In this document: positions 53,558 through 63,089 of the stretch, piece by piece
Numbering within the stretch: the first letter of the stretch is position 1
Layout of the letters: each line of letters opens with the position of its first letter
Source: SIG299 sp964541485
GTDB taxonomy: Bacteria > Bacillota > Clostridia > Lachnospirales > Lachnospiraceae
Direction of reading: 5' to 3'
DNA: 64,000 bases
Assembly: GCA_964541485.1 (NCBI GenBank)
Contig: CAZIQL010000005.1
Span: 1 to 64,000, forward strand
Made by a program: the position numbers and the translations under genes
Notes under the pieces: model-generated
The model's database searches: none
What the model was told of the DNA's origin: nothing
What the model saw: only the letters and a program-made list of their open reading frames with translations

Positions 53558-54160
53558 ATGAACCAAATTACATTTGAACAGTATCGCAGCATTGACCTTA
53601 CGATTTTTACGGTGGTGCTTGCGGTGTTTGAAGCGATTACCACGCTGGCTACCACAACCTGGTTTGCCGCTCAGCCGGTGGCCATTTCCATCAGTCTTGC
53701 GCTGGTGTGTATTGTGATGATGCGGTGGGGCTTTCGTGCAGTGATTCCTGCGGTTGCAGGGGGCTTTGTATTCTGCATTGCCTCGGGGGCAACCATAGAA
53801 CAGTATCTGATTTACTGTATCGGAAATATGTTTGCACTCCTCGCGCTTGGAATCATTAAAATATTTGATAAAGAAACGATACGGAAAAGCGTTCCAAAGC
53901 TTTTGCTGTTTGTGTTTACCGCGTATCTGGGCATGGTGCTCGGAAGATGGCTGGTTTCCTTACTGTTTGGCGGAGACGGGATGGCACTTTTAGTGTATCT
54001 GACAACGGATGTCATTTCCCTTTTGTTTGCTGCAATTATCCTCCTTATCTTAAGAAACACGGATGGAATGATTGAAGATCAGAAGGCATATCTTCTCAGA
54101 GTGGACAGAGAAAGACGGGAAGAGCAGGAATCGGCTGTTCCTGAGGAAGAAGAATTTTAA
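53558..54160 (+). CDS. Six-segment membrane protein, S-component-like
   Basis: 200 aa with six predicted membrane helices (about 14-36, 40-58, 60-80, 84-104, 114-136, 142-163) and an acidic cytoplasmic tail. Size and the MMRWGFRAVIPAVAGG stretch in the third segment recall substrate-binding S components of ECF transporters, but I cannot match it to a known one. It is the first gene of the importer operon, 42 bases before the LplB-like permease. It could alter uptake or be an independent transporter. The start is supported by GAGAGAG. Confidence 0.7.
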   Translation: MNQITFEQYRSIDLTIFTVVLAVFEAITTLATTTWFAAQPVAISISLALVCIVMMRWGFRAVIPAVAGGFVFCIASGATIEQYLIYCIGNMFALLALGIIKIFDKETIRKSVPKLLLFVFTAYLGMVLGRWLVSLLFGGDGMALLVYLTTDVISLLFAAIILLILRNTDGMIEDQKAYLLRVDRERREEQESAVPEEEEF

Positions 54161-54202
54161 CGGTAGGATTATCGATACATACTTAAATGGAGGATTTCAA
54201 TT

Positions 54203-55261
54203 ATGAAAAAGAAAGCTGCCGATTATCTCGTATACGATGAAAGTACGGGAAAGTACCGCGAGGATGCGGAGCAGATAGTCAGGGATGATGTGGAGAAACA
54301 TTACTGGCTGAATGTGGGACGGACTATTGCAAAGGATTGGCGACTGTATCTGATGTTGCTGCCGATGTTACTTGTATTCCTGTTCTGGCGTTATTTTCCG
54401 ATGTATGAATTACTGGGATGTTTTAAGGTACAGGACAGCAACCTGCCGGTGGCAGACCAGCTGTATGCAGGCTTTTCTTATTTTAAAATGCTGTTTGTCG
54501 GAAGCGGCTCTCTTTCCACAGAGTTCTGGCAGGCATTCCGTAATACATTCCTGTTAAGCTTTTACGGCTTGTGTTTCGGTTTCCCGATGCCGATTATTAT
54601 CGCATTGTTCTTTAATGAGATTCGTTCTGATATTGCCAGGAGCATTTATCAGGTAATTACATATTTGCCAAAGTTTATGTCAACCGTAGTTATGACTTCC
54701 CTGGTAACAATGCTTGTTCGTCAGTCTTCTCCTTTAGCAGGAATGGAGATGGGTGTTATTTCTAGAATGCTGGTATCGCTCGGACTGATTAGCTCGGAGG
54801 TCGGAAATGCCGGACTTTTAAACAATCCGGATTTCTTCCGTGCAATATACCAGATCAGTGGTATCTGGGAAGGTGCCGGTTATGACAGTATCGTGTTCTT
54901 CGCTGCGATTATTGCTATTTCACCGACCAGCTATGAAGCGGCGCAGATTGACGGCGCGGGCAAGATGGCGCAGATGAAGTACGTAGTGCTTCCTTCCATT
55001 TTATCTACCGTGGTTATCATGCTGATCACGCGTATCGGCTCGCTTCTTAATGTCGGATACGAGAAGGTACTGTTACTTTACAATCCAAACACTTACGTAA
55101 CGGCGGATGTTGTTTCCACGTTTGCACAGCGTTACGGTATCGCAGATGGTCTGACAGGCATTGCCTCCTCGGCGGAAATGTTAAACAACGTCATGGGTAT
55201 GCTTCTTGTGATTGCGGCAAATACCATTGCCCGCAAGGCATCTGACGTATCATTATATTAA
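54203..55261 (+). CDS. ABC permease, LplB type
   Basis: 352 aa. A cytoplasmic N-terminal extension of about 45 residues precedes six membrane segments. The EAA loop is YEAAQIDGAGKMAQMKYVVLP, and GYEKVLLLYNPNTY is a strong LplB/YtcP-system signature. These permeases import oligosaccharides, often uronic-acid-containing ones, and pair with large binding lipoproteins. The YtcP-like partner follows after 15 bases behind an AGGAGG site. Confidence 0.92.
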   Translation: MKKKAADYLVYDESTGKYREDAEQIVRDDVEKHYWLNVGRTIAKDWRLYLMLLPMLLVFLFWRYFPMYELLGCFKVQDSNLPVADQLYAGFSYFKMLFVGSGSLSTEFWQAFRNTFLLSFYGLCFGFPMPIIIALFFNEIRSDIARSIYQVITYLPKFMSTVVMTSLVTMLVRQSSPLAGMEMGVISRMLVSLGLISSEVGNAGLLNNPDFFRAIYQISGIWEGAGYDSIVFFAAIIAISPTSYEAAQIDGAGKMAQMKYVVLPSILSTVVIMLITRIGSLLNVGYEKVLLLYNPNTYVTADVVSTFAQRYGIADGLTGIASSAEMLNNVMGMLLVIAANTIARKASDVSLY

Positions 55262-55276
55262 GGAGGTACTTCGAAC

Positions 55277-56167
55277 ATGAAAAGAAAACTTGAAGTATCC
55301 GAACTTATTTTCAAAATTGTCAGCTACGTGTTGTTAACGGTATTTGCCGTAGCTTGTTTATATCCTTTCCTCTATGCAATTTCTGCCGCAATCAGCGGAA
55401 GAGAAGCCGTAGAGTACGGACAGCTGGTGCTGTTTCCGAAGGACATCCAGTTTGAAGCGTTTGCAAGCATGTTCAATAATAACATGTTCTGGAACTCTTA
55501 CACCAACACGTTGTTTATTACATTTTACGGGACACTCTGGGCAATGGGTGTTGCTATCCTTGGTGCCTACGCTCTTTCCAAAAAGAGACTGTTGTTCCGC
55601 AAAGGGTTTAACTTCTTCCTCGTATTTACGATGTGGTTTTCTGCAGGGCTGGTACCGCAGTACTTAAACTACATTGACACAAGAACCGTATTTAATGCCA
55701 TCGGAATTAAGGATGACAAATGGCTGGTTGTTATTGCCATGGGTATGGCGGCAATGAATATCATTCTTCTTCGTAACGCATTTGAAGGTGTTCCTTCCGA
55801 AATCGAAGAAGCAGCGATTGTAGATGGTGCCACAGAATTCCAGGTACTCAGCAGAGTTTATATTCCGATGAGTAAGTCCACGATTGCAACGGTAGCGCTG
55901 TTCTTTGCCATTTCCAGATGGAACGGTTATTTCTGGGCGAGACAGATGATCAGCAACTCAAACGAACATCCGTTGCAGGTATTTATCCGACTGAAGCTCG
56001 AGGAGTTCCAGGATCCGGATATCATGACCGGTTGGAACGAAGCATATGCGGCAGATTCCGTGATTTATGCTTTGATTGTTTGTTCCATCATTCCGGTACT
56101 TGTAATCTATCCTTTCATCCAGAAGTATTTTGCCAAGGGCGTAAACATGGGTGGCGTAAAGGAATAA
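55277..56167 (+). CDS. ABC permease, LplC/YtcP type
   Basis: 296 aa, six membrane segments. AISGREAVEYGQLVLFPKD is the typical N-terminal outer loop, IEEAAIVDGATEFQVLSRVYIP the EAA loop, and the end FAKGVNMGGVKE is diagnostic of the LplC/YtcP class. It forms the importer with the LplB-like permease and the binding protein at 56227. Confidence 0.93.
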   Translation: MKRKLEVSELIFKIVSYVLLTVFAVACLYPFLYAISAAISGREAVEYGQLVLFPKDIQFEAFASMFNNNMFWNSYTNTLFITFYGTLWAMGVAILGAYALSKKRLLFRKGFNFFLVFTMWFSAGLVPQYLNYIDTRTVFNAIGIKDDKWLVVIAMGMAAMNIILLRNAFEGVPSEIEEAAIVDGATEFQVLSRVYIPMSKSTIATVALFFAISRWNGYFWARQMISNSNEHPLQVFIRLKLEEFQDPDIMTGWNEAYAADSVIYALIVCSIIPVLVIYPFIQKYFAKGVNMGGVKE

Positions 56168-56226
56168 TCAAAGGTTATTATTGTGCAAAGCACTTAATAA
56201 TAAATAAAATTATGGAGGGTAAAAAA

Positions 56227-58335
56227 ATGAAAACAAGAAGAATTCTTGCATTGGTTCTTATGCTTGTTATGGCAGTTGGTTGCATGGCAGGTTGCGGAAA
56301 CAAGGAGGAGAAAAAAGAGTTCAGCCTTGAGTATGAAGAAGGTACAGAACTCAGAATGGCAGTTGGTTACAACAGTAAGAAGACAGGTTTATTCTTTGAC
56401 GCAGAAACAGCAGGTGAAGGCATCACTCTCGCAGATGGTAATACTTATCATTCCGGCGACTTAAAGCCTACCTGGGTAGAAGTACAGAACGTACTTGGTA
56501 TTACTTTTACAGACAAGTATCAGGGCAACAGTGCTACGAACGAGTTTAAGTACTGGCAGGAGCAGTTAGATCAGGTTGATATGGTATCCGGTTCCGCTTC
56601 CCAGCTTTCCGAAGCAGGTGTTGCAGGCGACCTTATCAATATCGCTGACCACCTGGATGATATGCCAAACTTCAAGGCATACCTGGAAGCAAACCCAATT
56701 GTTCGTCTTTCCATTACCGGTGACACAGCAACAGGTGCTATCTACTTCTCCCCATATTTCGATGGTGTAAATGATATCGAGCGTATGCCTTTAATGCGTA
56801 CAGACTGGGTTGAAACATTATTAAACGGTGAAGGCGCTTTCACAGCAACTAAGAGCAACAACGTAAACGCAGCAGTTTACACACCTTACATGCCAACATC
56901 CGGCAAGGTAAAGGTAGACGTAGTTAAGGCTGACGGTTCTAAGACTGAAAAGGTTACAAAGAACTATGATAAGGCCGGCAATATCGTTCAGAAGATGAAT
57001 GACGCTTTAGCAGCTGGCACATTAACAGGTGTTGAAGCAGTTAACATGCTCAGAACTTACATTGATGAAGCTTATGACGGATACTATGGCACAAACAGAG
57101 CTGACCTCTTCATTGGTCAGAATGCAGCTTGGGATGCAGACGAACTCGTAGCACTCCTTCGTTGTGTAGTTGCTAACCCACAGACACTCAATGGTACAGA
57201 TTCCGTTCAGGGTCTTTTCTCCAGAGAAGATGATAACAACCAGAGAAGAGTTGATATGTTCCGTTTTGTTGGTACACTCTTTGGTGTTCGTGGTCTGGAA
57301 TCCAGACAGGATTACTTATATGTAGGTGCAGATGGTCTCCTTCATGACGCTCGTCAGGAAGCTGACACATATGAAGCTCTTGCAAGAATGAATGCAATTG
57401 CTCAGGAAGGTCTCATTTCTTCCTCTTTCATGAACATGGAAGATACAGATACAGCAACAATGCTTGCTAACGATACTGGTTTCATGCACTATGACTACAA
57501 CCAGACACAGACTGTTTACAATGAAACAAAGTTAGACGATGGCGAAAAGTACATGGCAGTCATGGTTCCGGTTGCTCTTTGGTTCGACGGAACTGAAGGC
57601 GGTGTATACATGAGATTTACAGAGTCCTGGAGATCTGTTAAGACAGATGGTTGGGCAATCTCCAAGGCTGGTGTAGGCGATGATACAAATAAGCTTAATG
57701 CAGCTCTTGCTATCATTGACTACGCATACAGCGAAGAAGGACAGATTCTTATGTCCTATGGTCCTGACGCATTCATTAAGACAAATGCTGACGGTTCTTA
57801 TGTAACATTTAACTTCAACGGTACAGAGATGCCTGTTATCGCAGATGCTACATATGCTGAGCTCTGGGAAAAGGCTTCCGGTAACTACACAAACTACGCT
57901 CGTATGTACCTTGGCTCCACTCTTTCCTTCGTAAAGAGCCAGGCATTCGAATATCAGTGTACACATGAAGTTGGTAAGGAAGGTGCCGGCTACATTTCCA
58001 CAGCAATCGGTCTTGGAACAATCAAGCATCCGGAACTTGCTATTACTAAGAATCCATGGTACACATCCGTACCTACTGTTCTTCCTACTACAAAGCAGGA
58101 GAATGAAATTATCAGCGGCTACACAGAACTGTCCTCCAGCGGTAAGTTCTCTTCCTCCAAGGGTGGCGAAAACCTCTTCTGTGATATCATCGTAAATGGT
58201 TTCACATTAGAAGGTGCTACATCCGTAGATGAAGTAGTTAAGACTGTAAGCGGTACTTGGAACGGTTCCGGTTACCTTCAGTTAAAGCAGGATGCTTGGG
58301 ACAGACTTACTGATTACTACGATACAATCAAGTAA
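56227..58335 (+). CDS. Large ABC solute-binding lipoprotein, LplA-like
   Basis: 702 aa. The lipobox MAGC gives C23. The mature protein is larger than ordinary binding proteins, as usual for LplA-type partners of LplB/LplC, with LPxMRTDWVETL-like (PLMRTDWVETLLNGEG) and VAGDLINIADHLDDMPNF blocks. The codons look highly biased to common ones, suggesting strong expression. A GGAGGG site lies upstream of 56227; the frame is open from 55918 inside the permease gene but without a ribosome site there. A hairpin follows at 58368. Confidence 0.92.
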   Translation: MKTRRILALVLMLVMAVGCMAGCGNKEEKKEFSLEYEEGTELRMAVGYNSKKTGLFFDAETAGEGITLADGNTYHSGDLKPTWVEVQNVLGITFTDKYQGNSATNEFKYWQEQLDQVDMVSGSASQLSEAGVAGDLINIADHLDDMPNFKAYLEANPIVRLSITGDTATGAIYFSPYFDGVNDIERMPLMRTDWVETLLNGEGAFTATKSNNVNAAVYTPYMPTSGKVKVDVVKADGSKTEKVTKNYDKAGNIVQKMNDALAAGTLTGVEAVNMLRTYIDEAYDGYYGTNRADLFIGQNAAWDADELVALLRCVVANPQTLNGTDSVQGLFSREDDNNQRRVDMFRFVGTLFGVRGLESRQDYLYVGADGLLHDARQEADTYEALARMNAIAQEGLISSSFMNMEDTDTATMLANDTGFMHYDYNQTQTVYNETKLDDGEKYMAVMVPVALWFDGTEGGVYMRFTESWRSVKTDGWAISKAGVGDDTNKLNAALAIIDYAYSEEGQILMSYGPDAFIKTNADGSYVTFNFNGTEMPVIADATYAELWEKASGNYTNYARMYLGSTLSFVKSQAFEYQCTHEVGKEGAGYISTAIGLGTIKHPELAITKNPWYTSVPTVLPTTKQENEIISGYTELSSSGKFSSSKGGENLFCDIIVNGFTLEGATSVDEVVKTVSGTWNGSGYLQLKQDAWDRLTDYYDTIK

Positions 58336-58367
58336 TTAAAAGCGTTACAAAATTTTAAGACTTATTA

Positions 58368-58395
58368 CGGCGGGGGAGCATTTGCTCCTTCGCCG
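58368..58395 (+). other. GC-rich hairpin after the solute-binding gene
   Basis: CGGCGGGGGAGC and GCTCCTTCGCCG pair around ATTT. It is followed by GTTAAAAAAAA rather than T, so full termination is unlikely. It may mark the end of a stabilised, abundant binding-protein message and lower expression of the genes beyond. Confidence 0.55.
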
Positions 58396-58484
58396 GTTAA
58401 AAAAAATAATAGCCTTATTTGCTCGGCATCAAGGCAGGAATTTCAATCACTTTGCCGACGACTGGCAAAGGAATGGAGAGAGCT

Positions 58485-59063
58485 ATGTATAAAAGACAAA
58501 TGATTCTCCAGCGCATCGCGAGTTACCTCATGTTAGGTGCGGCTGCGCTTGTATTCATCTATTCGTTAGGTCTTGTGACAGACCTTTATGACAATAATTT
58601 TAGTTTTTACGCACAAAACTTAAACAGACCAAAGGTTGCGGGAACAGAGATATATTATTATATCCAGGATTTTAACCGCGCACTGACCGGTTCGGGTATC
58701 GTTTTGATTCTGCTTGCGCTTGCCCAGTTTGTGGTACAGAACCATGCACGCAGAAAATATTACATTGCAAATTACATAACTGTAGGAGTGAATGCGGTTG
58801 CCGCAGTCGGTGTTTCCGTATGGGCACTCAGCAATATATTTTCATATAAAGCACAGTATTTACAGATAGATTTTGATGAACTTGCAGCTGAGGCGGCAAA
58901 GTACAGTTTTGATTGGTATATTTCTACGTTTTGGTTTGACATATCCATTTTTGTCTTTGCAATTCTTTTGATTGCAGTGGTGGTAAATGTGGTAAATGCA
59001 TTCTGGAAGAGATCTTTGATGAAGGCAGAACAGAAGCTGATTGAAGAAGGTAAGGAGGTATAG
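58485..59063 (+). CDS. Four-segment membrane protein of unknown function (1)
   Basis: 192 aa. Membrane helices lie at about 10-32, 66-85, 92-117 and 145-173, with a charged C-terminal tail inside. I recognise no family. The open frame begins at 58419, but GGAGAGAG supports 58485. The next gene starts three bases after its stop. It belongs to a set of four similar-sized membrane proteins alternating with two ATPase genes, which suggests subunits or regulators of the import machinery. Confidence 0.75.
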   Translation: MYKRQMILQRIASYLMLGAAALVFIYSLGLVTDLYDNNFSFYAQNLNRPKVAGTEIYYYIQDFNRALTGSGIVLILLALAQFVVQNHARRKYYIANYITVGVNAVAAVGVSVWALSNIFSYKAQYLQIDFDELAAEAAKYSFDWYISTFWFDISIFVFAILLIAVVVNVVNAFWKRSLMKAEQKLIEEGKEV

Positions 59064-59066
59064 CGT

Positions 59067-59546
59067 ATGGACAAAGAGATGATAAAAAAAGACCGCCTGC
59101 GTTATACAAACAATAAGACCTCCGCAAAGCTGACCTATCTTGCGATTTTATTTGATGTTTTGTTCTTTTTCAGCATTTATCAGTCGAATGTAAACACATA
59201 TTATTACAATATCAAGATAGGCATATCTGTTTTATTGAATCTGGTGTTCCTTTTGGTAACGTTCCTTTGCTCGGAAGGGGTAAAAACCTATAAGATTGGA
59301 TATGCGTATACGCTTCTTGGTGTGGGGGTATTACAGCTCATCCGTATTTTCGGGTATCCGCTCAGTGCGCACAGTACATACACCAAGGTAAATGCAGTCG
59401 AGGTTCTGGTAATGGGCGACAAGCAGTTTGTTTACACAATATGCTGTCTTGTGGCATCTGCTGTTGCGTGTTTTACAGCAGGCATTATCGGTATCCACAA
59501 GACCCGTGTACTGGAGAACTACAAAAAGGAACAAGGTTACGTGTAA
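59067..59546 (+). CDS. Four-segment membrane protein of unknown function (2)
   Basis: 159 aa with four predicted helices (about 20-41, 46-68, 76-95, 118-142) and a Lys-rich N-terminus on the inner side. No family is recognised. AGGAGG upstream is good. It is tightly linked to the gene before it, so the two products may form a complex. The ATPase gene follows after 33 bases. Confidence 0.75.
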   Translation: MDKEMIKKDRLRYTNNKTSAKLTYLAILFDVLFFFSIYQSNVNTYYYNIKIGISVLLNLVFLLVTFLCSEGVKTYKIGYAYTLLGVGVLQLIRIFGYPLSAHSTYTKVNAVEVLVMGDKQFVYTICCLVASAVACFTAGIIGIHKTRVLENYKKEQGYV

Positions 59547-59579
59547 TACGAACCGGAAAGAAAGGCGTGGCTGAATACT

Positions 59580-60638
59580 ATGGCTTCATTAAGATTACAA
59601 AATCTCAATAAAATTTACGATAACAATGTACAGGCGGTGTTCGATTTCAATATGGATATCGAAGACGGTGAATTCATTGTGCTTGTTGGTCCGTCCGGCT
59701 GTGGTAAGTCCACAACACTTCGTATGATTGCCGGTCTTGAGGACATTTCCTCCGGTACCCTAATCATTGATGGAGAGGACGTGACACAGAAACCTCCAAA
59801 AGACAGAGACATTGCGATGGTTTTCCAGAACTACGCTCTGTATGCACATATGACAATTTATGAAAACATGGCGTTTTCTTTAACGCTTCGCCATGAGGAT
59901 CCGAATGTAATTCATGAAAAGGTTCTGGCTGCGGCTGAAATCCTTGGACTTACGGATCAGTTAAATAAAAAACCAAAGCAGCTTTCCGGTGGTCAGAGAC
60001 AGCGAGTTGCCATGGGACGTGCGATTGTACGTACACCAAAGGTATTCCTCTTTGACGAACCGTTATCGAACCTGGATGCAAAGCTCCGTGGTGCAACAAG
60101 ACGAGAAATTCTTCTTCTGCACAAGCGCCTTGGAGCGACGATGATTTATGTAACACATGACCAGACAGAAGCGCTGACGCTGGCAGACAGAATTGTCTGT
60201 ATGTCTATGGGTTATGTACAGCAGATTGGTACTCCGTTGGAACTTTATGATACACCGGCCAACGTTTTCGTGGCATCCTTTATCGGTCTTCCTCCGATGA
60301 ATTTCTTTGATTGTACGGTTTCCGGAGGTAAATTAGACGGAGATGGCATTGAAATCGTTCTCACAGAAGAAGAGAAAGAACGGTTGAAGGATTATGAAGG
60401 AAAAAAGATTACATTAGGTGTGCGTCCGGAAAATATTGTACACGGAAGCGGAAGTAAGCTTTCCGTTACATTAAATGAAAATCTCGGACAGACAACGCTG
60501 GTACATGGTACGATTGGCGGCCACAAGGCAACGGCTAAGTTCCGTGAGTGGGCAGAGTATAAGCCGGGAGATGTAGTAGAGGTGGCGTTTGACCGGAAAC
60601 ATTTCTTTGATAAAGAAACAACGAATGCGATAAGATAG
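59580..60638 (+). CDS. ABC sugar-import ATPase (MsmX/UgpC type), first copy
   Basis: 352 aa. GPSGCGKS Walker A (K43), LSGGQRQRVAMGRA signature, FLFDEPLSNLDA Walker B and HDQTEA switch histidine; residues 240-352 form the regulatory OB-fold domain typical of the MalK/MsmX class. Such ATPases often serve several importers. This copy keeps all motifs. It lies between two pairs of small membrane proteins, an unusual setting. Confidence 0.95.
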   Translation: MASLRLQNLNKIYDNNVQAVFDFNMDIEDGEFIVLVGPSGCGKSTTLRMIAGLEDISSGTLIIDGEDVTQKPPKDRDIAMVFQNYALYAHMTIYENMAFSLTLRHEDPNVIHEKVLAAAEILGLTDQLNKKPKQLSGGQRQRVAMGRAIVRTPKVFLFDEPLSNLDAKLRGATRREILLLHKRLGATMIYVTHDQTEALTLADRIVCMSMGYVQQIGTPLELYDTPANVFVASFIGLPPMNFFDCTVSGGKLDGDGIEIVLTEEEKERLKDYEGKKITLGVRPENIVHGSGSKLSVTLNENLGQTTLVHGTIGGHKATAKFREWAEYKPGDVVEVAFDRKHFFDKETTNAIR

Positions 60639-60651
60639 AGGATGGCGGATT

Positions 60652-61236
60652 ATGAAAAAGAGTGAAAAAACAAAAACTCCAAAAGCAAAGGGTCAGAGAA
60701 GCGAGTTTGTGAGAAAAGCCTTGGTTTCTTTAAAGAAGAATCCGCAGATTATTCCGCTTTTTGCTTTGACACTTTCCTTTTTGGTATATTCCTTAAACCT
60801 GACCAGTATTTCCAATACTACGGCAAAGATTTATGGAGCGCATATGGGCCTTTGCTCCTTTATTGCCATGCTGTTTTCCATTTTATCTTATGTCTGTATG
60901 TTTAGTGCTTATCCAAAGCGTCAGAAGCCAAATAAGCTTATGATTGCACTGATGCTTGCGATGTATGCCGTGATTATCTTCGTGGACAGCTATTATTTTA
61001 TGCGTATTCAGGTGGCACTGACCAGAGCAGTGAGCCCAATTAAGATCACGAAGACAACCAGTTACATCAGTACGTCAAGGGTTGTCTTGATTGTACATAT
61101 TGTTACGGTTGTAATTACCATGGTATGCGTTGTTCTGGAGCCGGTATTTGCTAAGATGTTAAAGAAGATTAATACTTCGGTTGAAATTGAAGCAAATAAA
61201 GAGATTGCCGGGATTGACATCAGCGATGAGGAATAG
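60652..61236 (+). CDS. Four-segment membrane protein of unknown function (3)
   Basis: 194 aa. A basic N-terminal tail of 30 residues, four helices (about 34-52, 62-88, 96-118, 140-165) and an acidic C-terminal tail (EIAGIDISDEE). No known family is recognised. It starts 13 bases after the ATPase gene and is followed nine bases later by the next membrane protein. Confidence 0.75.
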   Translation: MKKSEKTKTPKAKGQRSEFVRKALVSLKKNPQIIPLFALTLSFLVYSLNLTSISNTTAKIYGAHMGLCSFIAMLFSILSYVCMFSAYPKRQKPNKLMIALMLAMYAVIIFVDSYYFMRIQVALTRAVSPIKITKTTSYISTSRVVLIVHIVTVVITMVCVVLEPVFAKMLKKINTSVEIEANKEIAGIDISDEE

Positions 61237-61245
61237 TTTGAAAGA

Positions 61246-61887
61246 ATGAGTAATAAGACAAAAAAAGAAAAGGATGTAAAACCAAAGAAGAGTACGGTGG
61301 ATTATTACAAGCTAAAGACGGATGCCGTGGAGCGGCTGGTGAATGCGGATAAAAAGGTTTATACCGAAAAAAGCAAGGACCCGGGCAAGTCATACCGAAG
61401 CAGTGCTCTGGATAAGATACCGGATTGGATTAAGGCGGTATTTATAAAGTTTTGGTTTAATGGGGCTGTGTGTTTCTTTATTTTCTGGGGACTTGGCCTC
61501 TACATTACCGATATGCTGGATATGCTGGTAGTGATGGCAGTAGTAATCGGCATGGTGACAGATATTTTAGTAAACAACGCCTTTCGTTTTTTTGAAAAAT
61601 ACGAAGGTCAGAACAGTAAATGGATGATGTTTCCGAAAAAGCGGTATTGGACGTTTTTTGCAAATATTATCTATGCGTTTCCGGTGCTTGCCTTAGTGGT
61701 ATGGTTATATGAAGCCATCAATGCGATAGGCAATCAGTTAAGGGGAACAGAGAATGAGATTATACTCGGGGTGGAGCCAATCTTGTTCGGACTGTTTTAT
61801 CTGTTCTTTGATTTGTGTTTTATAGGCGTGAAAAATACTTTGCTGAAGATTATTTCGGATGCAAAACAAAAGAATGCAGTTTCGTAA
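61246..61887 (+). CDS. Four-segment membrane protein of unknown function (4)
   Basis: 213 aa. A long Lys-rich cytoplasmic N-terminus (about 60 residues, mentioning DKKVYTEKSKDPGKSYRSS) precedes about four helices (64-88, 92-112, 132-155, 175-195). The ribosome site (GAAAG) is weak, so it may depend on translation of the upstream gene. The second ATPase starts 16 bases downstream. No family is recognised. Confidence 0.72.
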   Translation: MSNKTKKEKDVKPKKSTVDYYKLKTDAVERLVNADKKVYTEKSKDPGKSYRSSALDKIPDWIKAVFIKFWFNGAVCFFIFWGLGLYITDMLDMLVVMAVVIGMVTDILVNNAFRFFEKYEGQNSKWMMFPKKRYWTFFANIIYAFPVLALVVWLYEAINAIGNQLRGTENEIILGVEPILFGLFYLFFDLCFIGVKNTLLKIISDAKQKNAVS

Positions 61888-61903
61888 AACAAGGAGAATT
61901 ATT

Positions 61904-62989
61904 ATGGCGTATCTCACATTACAAGGCATAAACAAAATTTATCCAAACGGATTCCATGCCGTGCATGATTTTAATCTGGAAATTGAACAAGGTGAGTTTA
62001 TTGTGTTTGTTGGTCCTTCCGGATGTGGAAAGTCGACAACGCTGCGTATGATAGCAGGTCTTGAAAACATCAGTAACGGTGAGTTTTTAATTGACGGCAA
62101 GCGTGCCAATGAGATGGGACCTCGTGAACGAGAAATAGCCATGGTATTCCAGAGCTATGCATTATATCCGCATATGTCCGTGTACGATAACATGGCATTT
62201 GGACTCTCTTTACAGGGCGTAGACGACGATGTAATAGAAGAAAGAGTATTGGCAACTGCTAAGATTTTAGGTCTGACAGATTACCTTGACAGAAAGCCGC
62301 GTGCACTTTCCGGTGGTCAGAGACAGCGAGTTGCGGTAGGACGTGCGATTATTCGTAAAGTTGGAATTTTCCTGATGGATGAGCCGTTATCGAACCTGGA
62401 TGCAAAGCAGAGAGTAACGATGCGTTCTGAAATCACGGATATTCATAGAAAGGTTGGAGCAACTACCATTTATGTAACACACGACCAGACGGAAGCCATG
62501 ACCATGGCAGACAGAATCGTAGTGATGAAGGATGGTTACATCCAGCAGGTAGGTTCACCGTATGAACTGTATTTTAAACCGGTGAATATGTTTGTAGCAG
62601 GCTTTATCGGAGAACCTCCGATGAACTTTGTAAGTTCCGTAGTAACAAACGGCACGTTACAGGTTGGCGGTGCAACCATTGCGTTAGACAGGGTTCTTTC
62701 AGCAGAGACAGTGGCAAAATACGAAGGAAAGAAGCTTGTGATGGGCTTTAGACCGGAGGGTACTCTGCTTGGTGCGCAGGAAGACAGCTATGTGTTGAGC
62801 GCAGAGGTAGAGCTTACGGAATTGTTGGGCGATAATACAAACGTATATGTGGATATGGAAGGGGTTAAGGCAATTTTAAAGGTAGACCCACACGATACAC
62901 CAAAGATGGATAGTTGTATTGACTTCTCGATTCCATTCAAGAATGTATATTTCTTTGACGGTGAGACCGAAGCTGTGATTGAGAAATAA
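61904..62989 (+). CDS. ABC sugar-import ATPase (MsmX/UgpC type), second copy
   Basis: 361 aa. GPSGCGKS (K43), LSGGQRQRVAVGRA, FLMDEPLSNLDA and HDQTEA are all present, with the C-terminal regulatory domain after residue 240. It clearly differs from the first copy in the regulatory part, so it is not a fresh duplicate. AAGGAG sets the start at 61904. Two full ATPases in one operon with a single permease pair suggests either different partners or service to other importers such as those in the mannan locus. Confidence 0.95.
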   Translation: MAYLTLQGINKIYPNGFHAVHDFNLEIEQGEFIVFVGPSGCGKSTTLRMIAGLENISNGEFLIDGKRANEMGPREREIAMVFQSYALYPHMSVYDNMAFGLSLQGVDDDVIEERVLATAKILGLTDYLDRKPRALSGGQRQRVAVGRAIIRKVGIFLMDEPLSNLDAKQRVTMRSEITDIHRKVGATTIYVTHDQTEAMTMADRIVVMKDGYIQQVGSPYELYFKPVNMFVAGFIGEPPMNFVSSVVTNGTLQVGGATIALDRVLSAETVAKYEGKKLVMGFRPEGTLLGAQEDSYVLSAEVELTELLGDNTNVYVDMEGVKAILKVDPHDTPKMDSCIDFSIPFKNVYFFDGETEAVIEK

Positions 62990-63002
62990 AGAGACAAAAA
63001 GC

Positions 63003-63043
63003 AACCCGGTGGCGGAAGGAATACTGCCATCGGGTTTTATTTT
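63003..63043 (+). terminator. Rho-independent terminator of the importer operon
   Basis: AACCCGGTGGC (63003-63013) pairs with GCCATCGGGTT (from 63027) and is followed by TTATTTTAT. It lies 14 bases after the ATPase stop. Confidence 0.85.
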
Positions 63044-63089
63044 ATAGGGAAGAGACCGGAAAGCAGTCCGGAGGACAAGGGAGAAGCAA

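Noticed and set aside
55918..56226. Possible long N-terminal extension of the LplA-like protein
   Set aside because: It overlaps the permease gene, while the lipoprotein signal and GGAGGG ribosome site mark the start at 56227.
58368..58395. Hairpin after the solute-binding gene considered as a terminator
   Set aside because: It is followed by A residues, not T, on the coding strand, and downstream genes have no clear promoter of their own.
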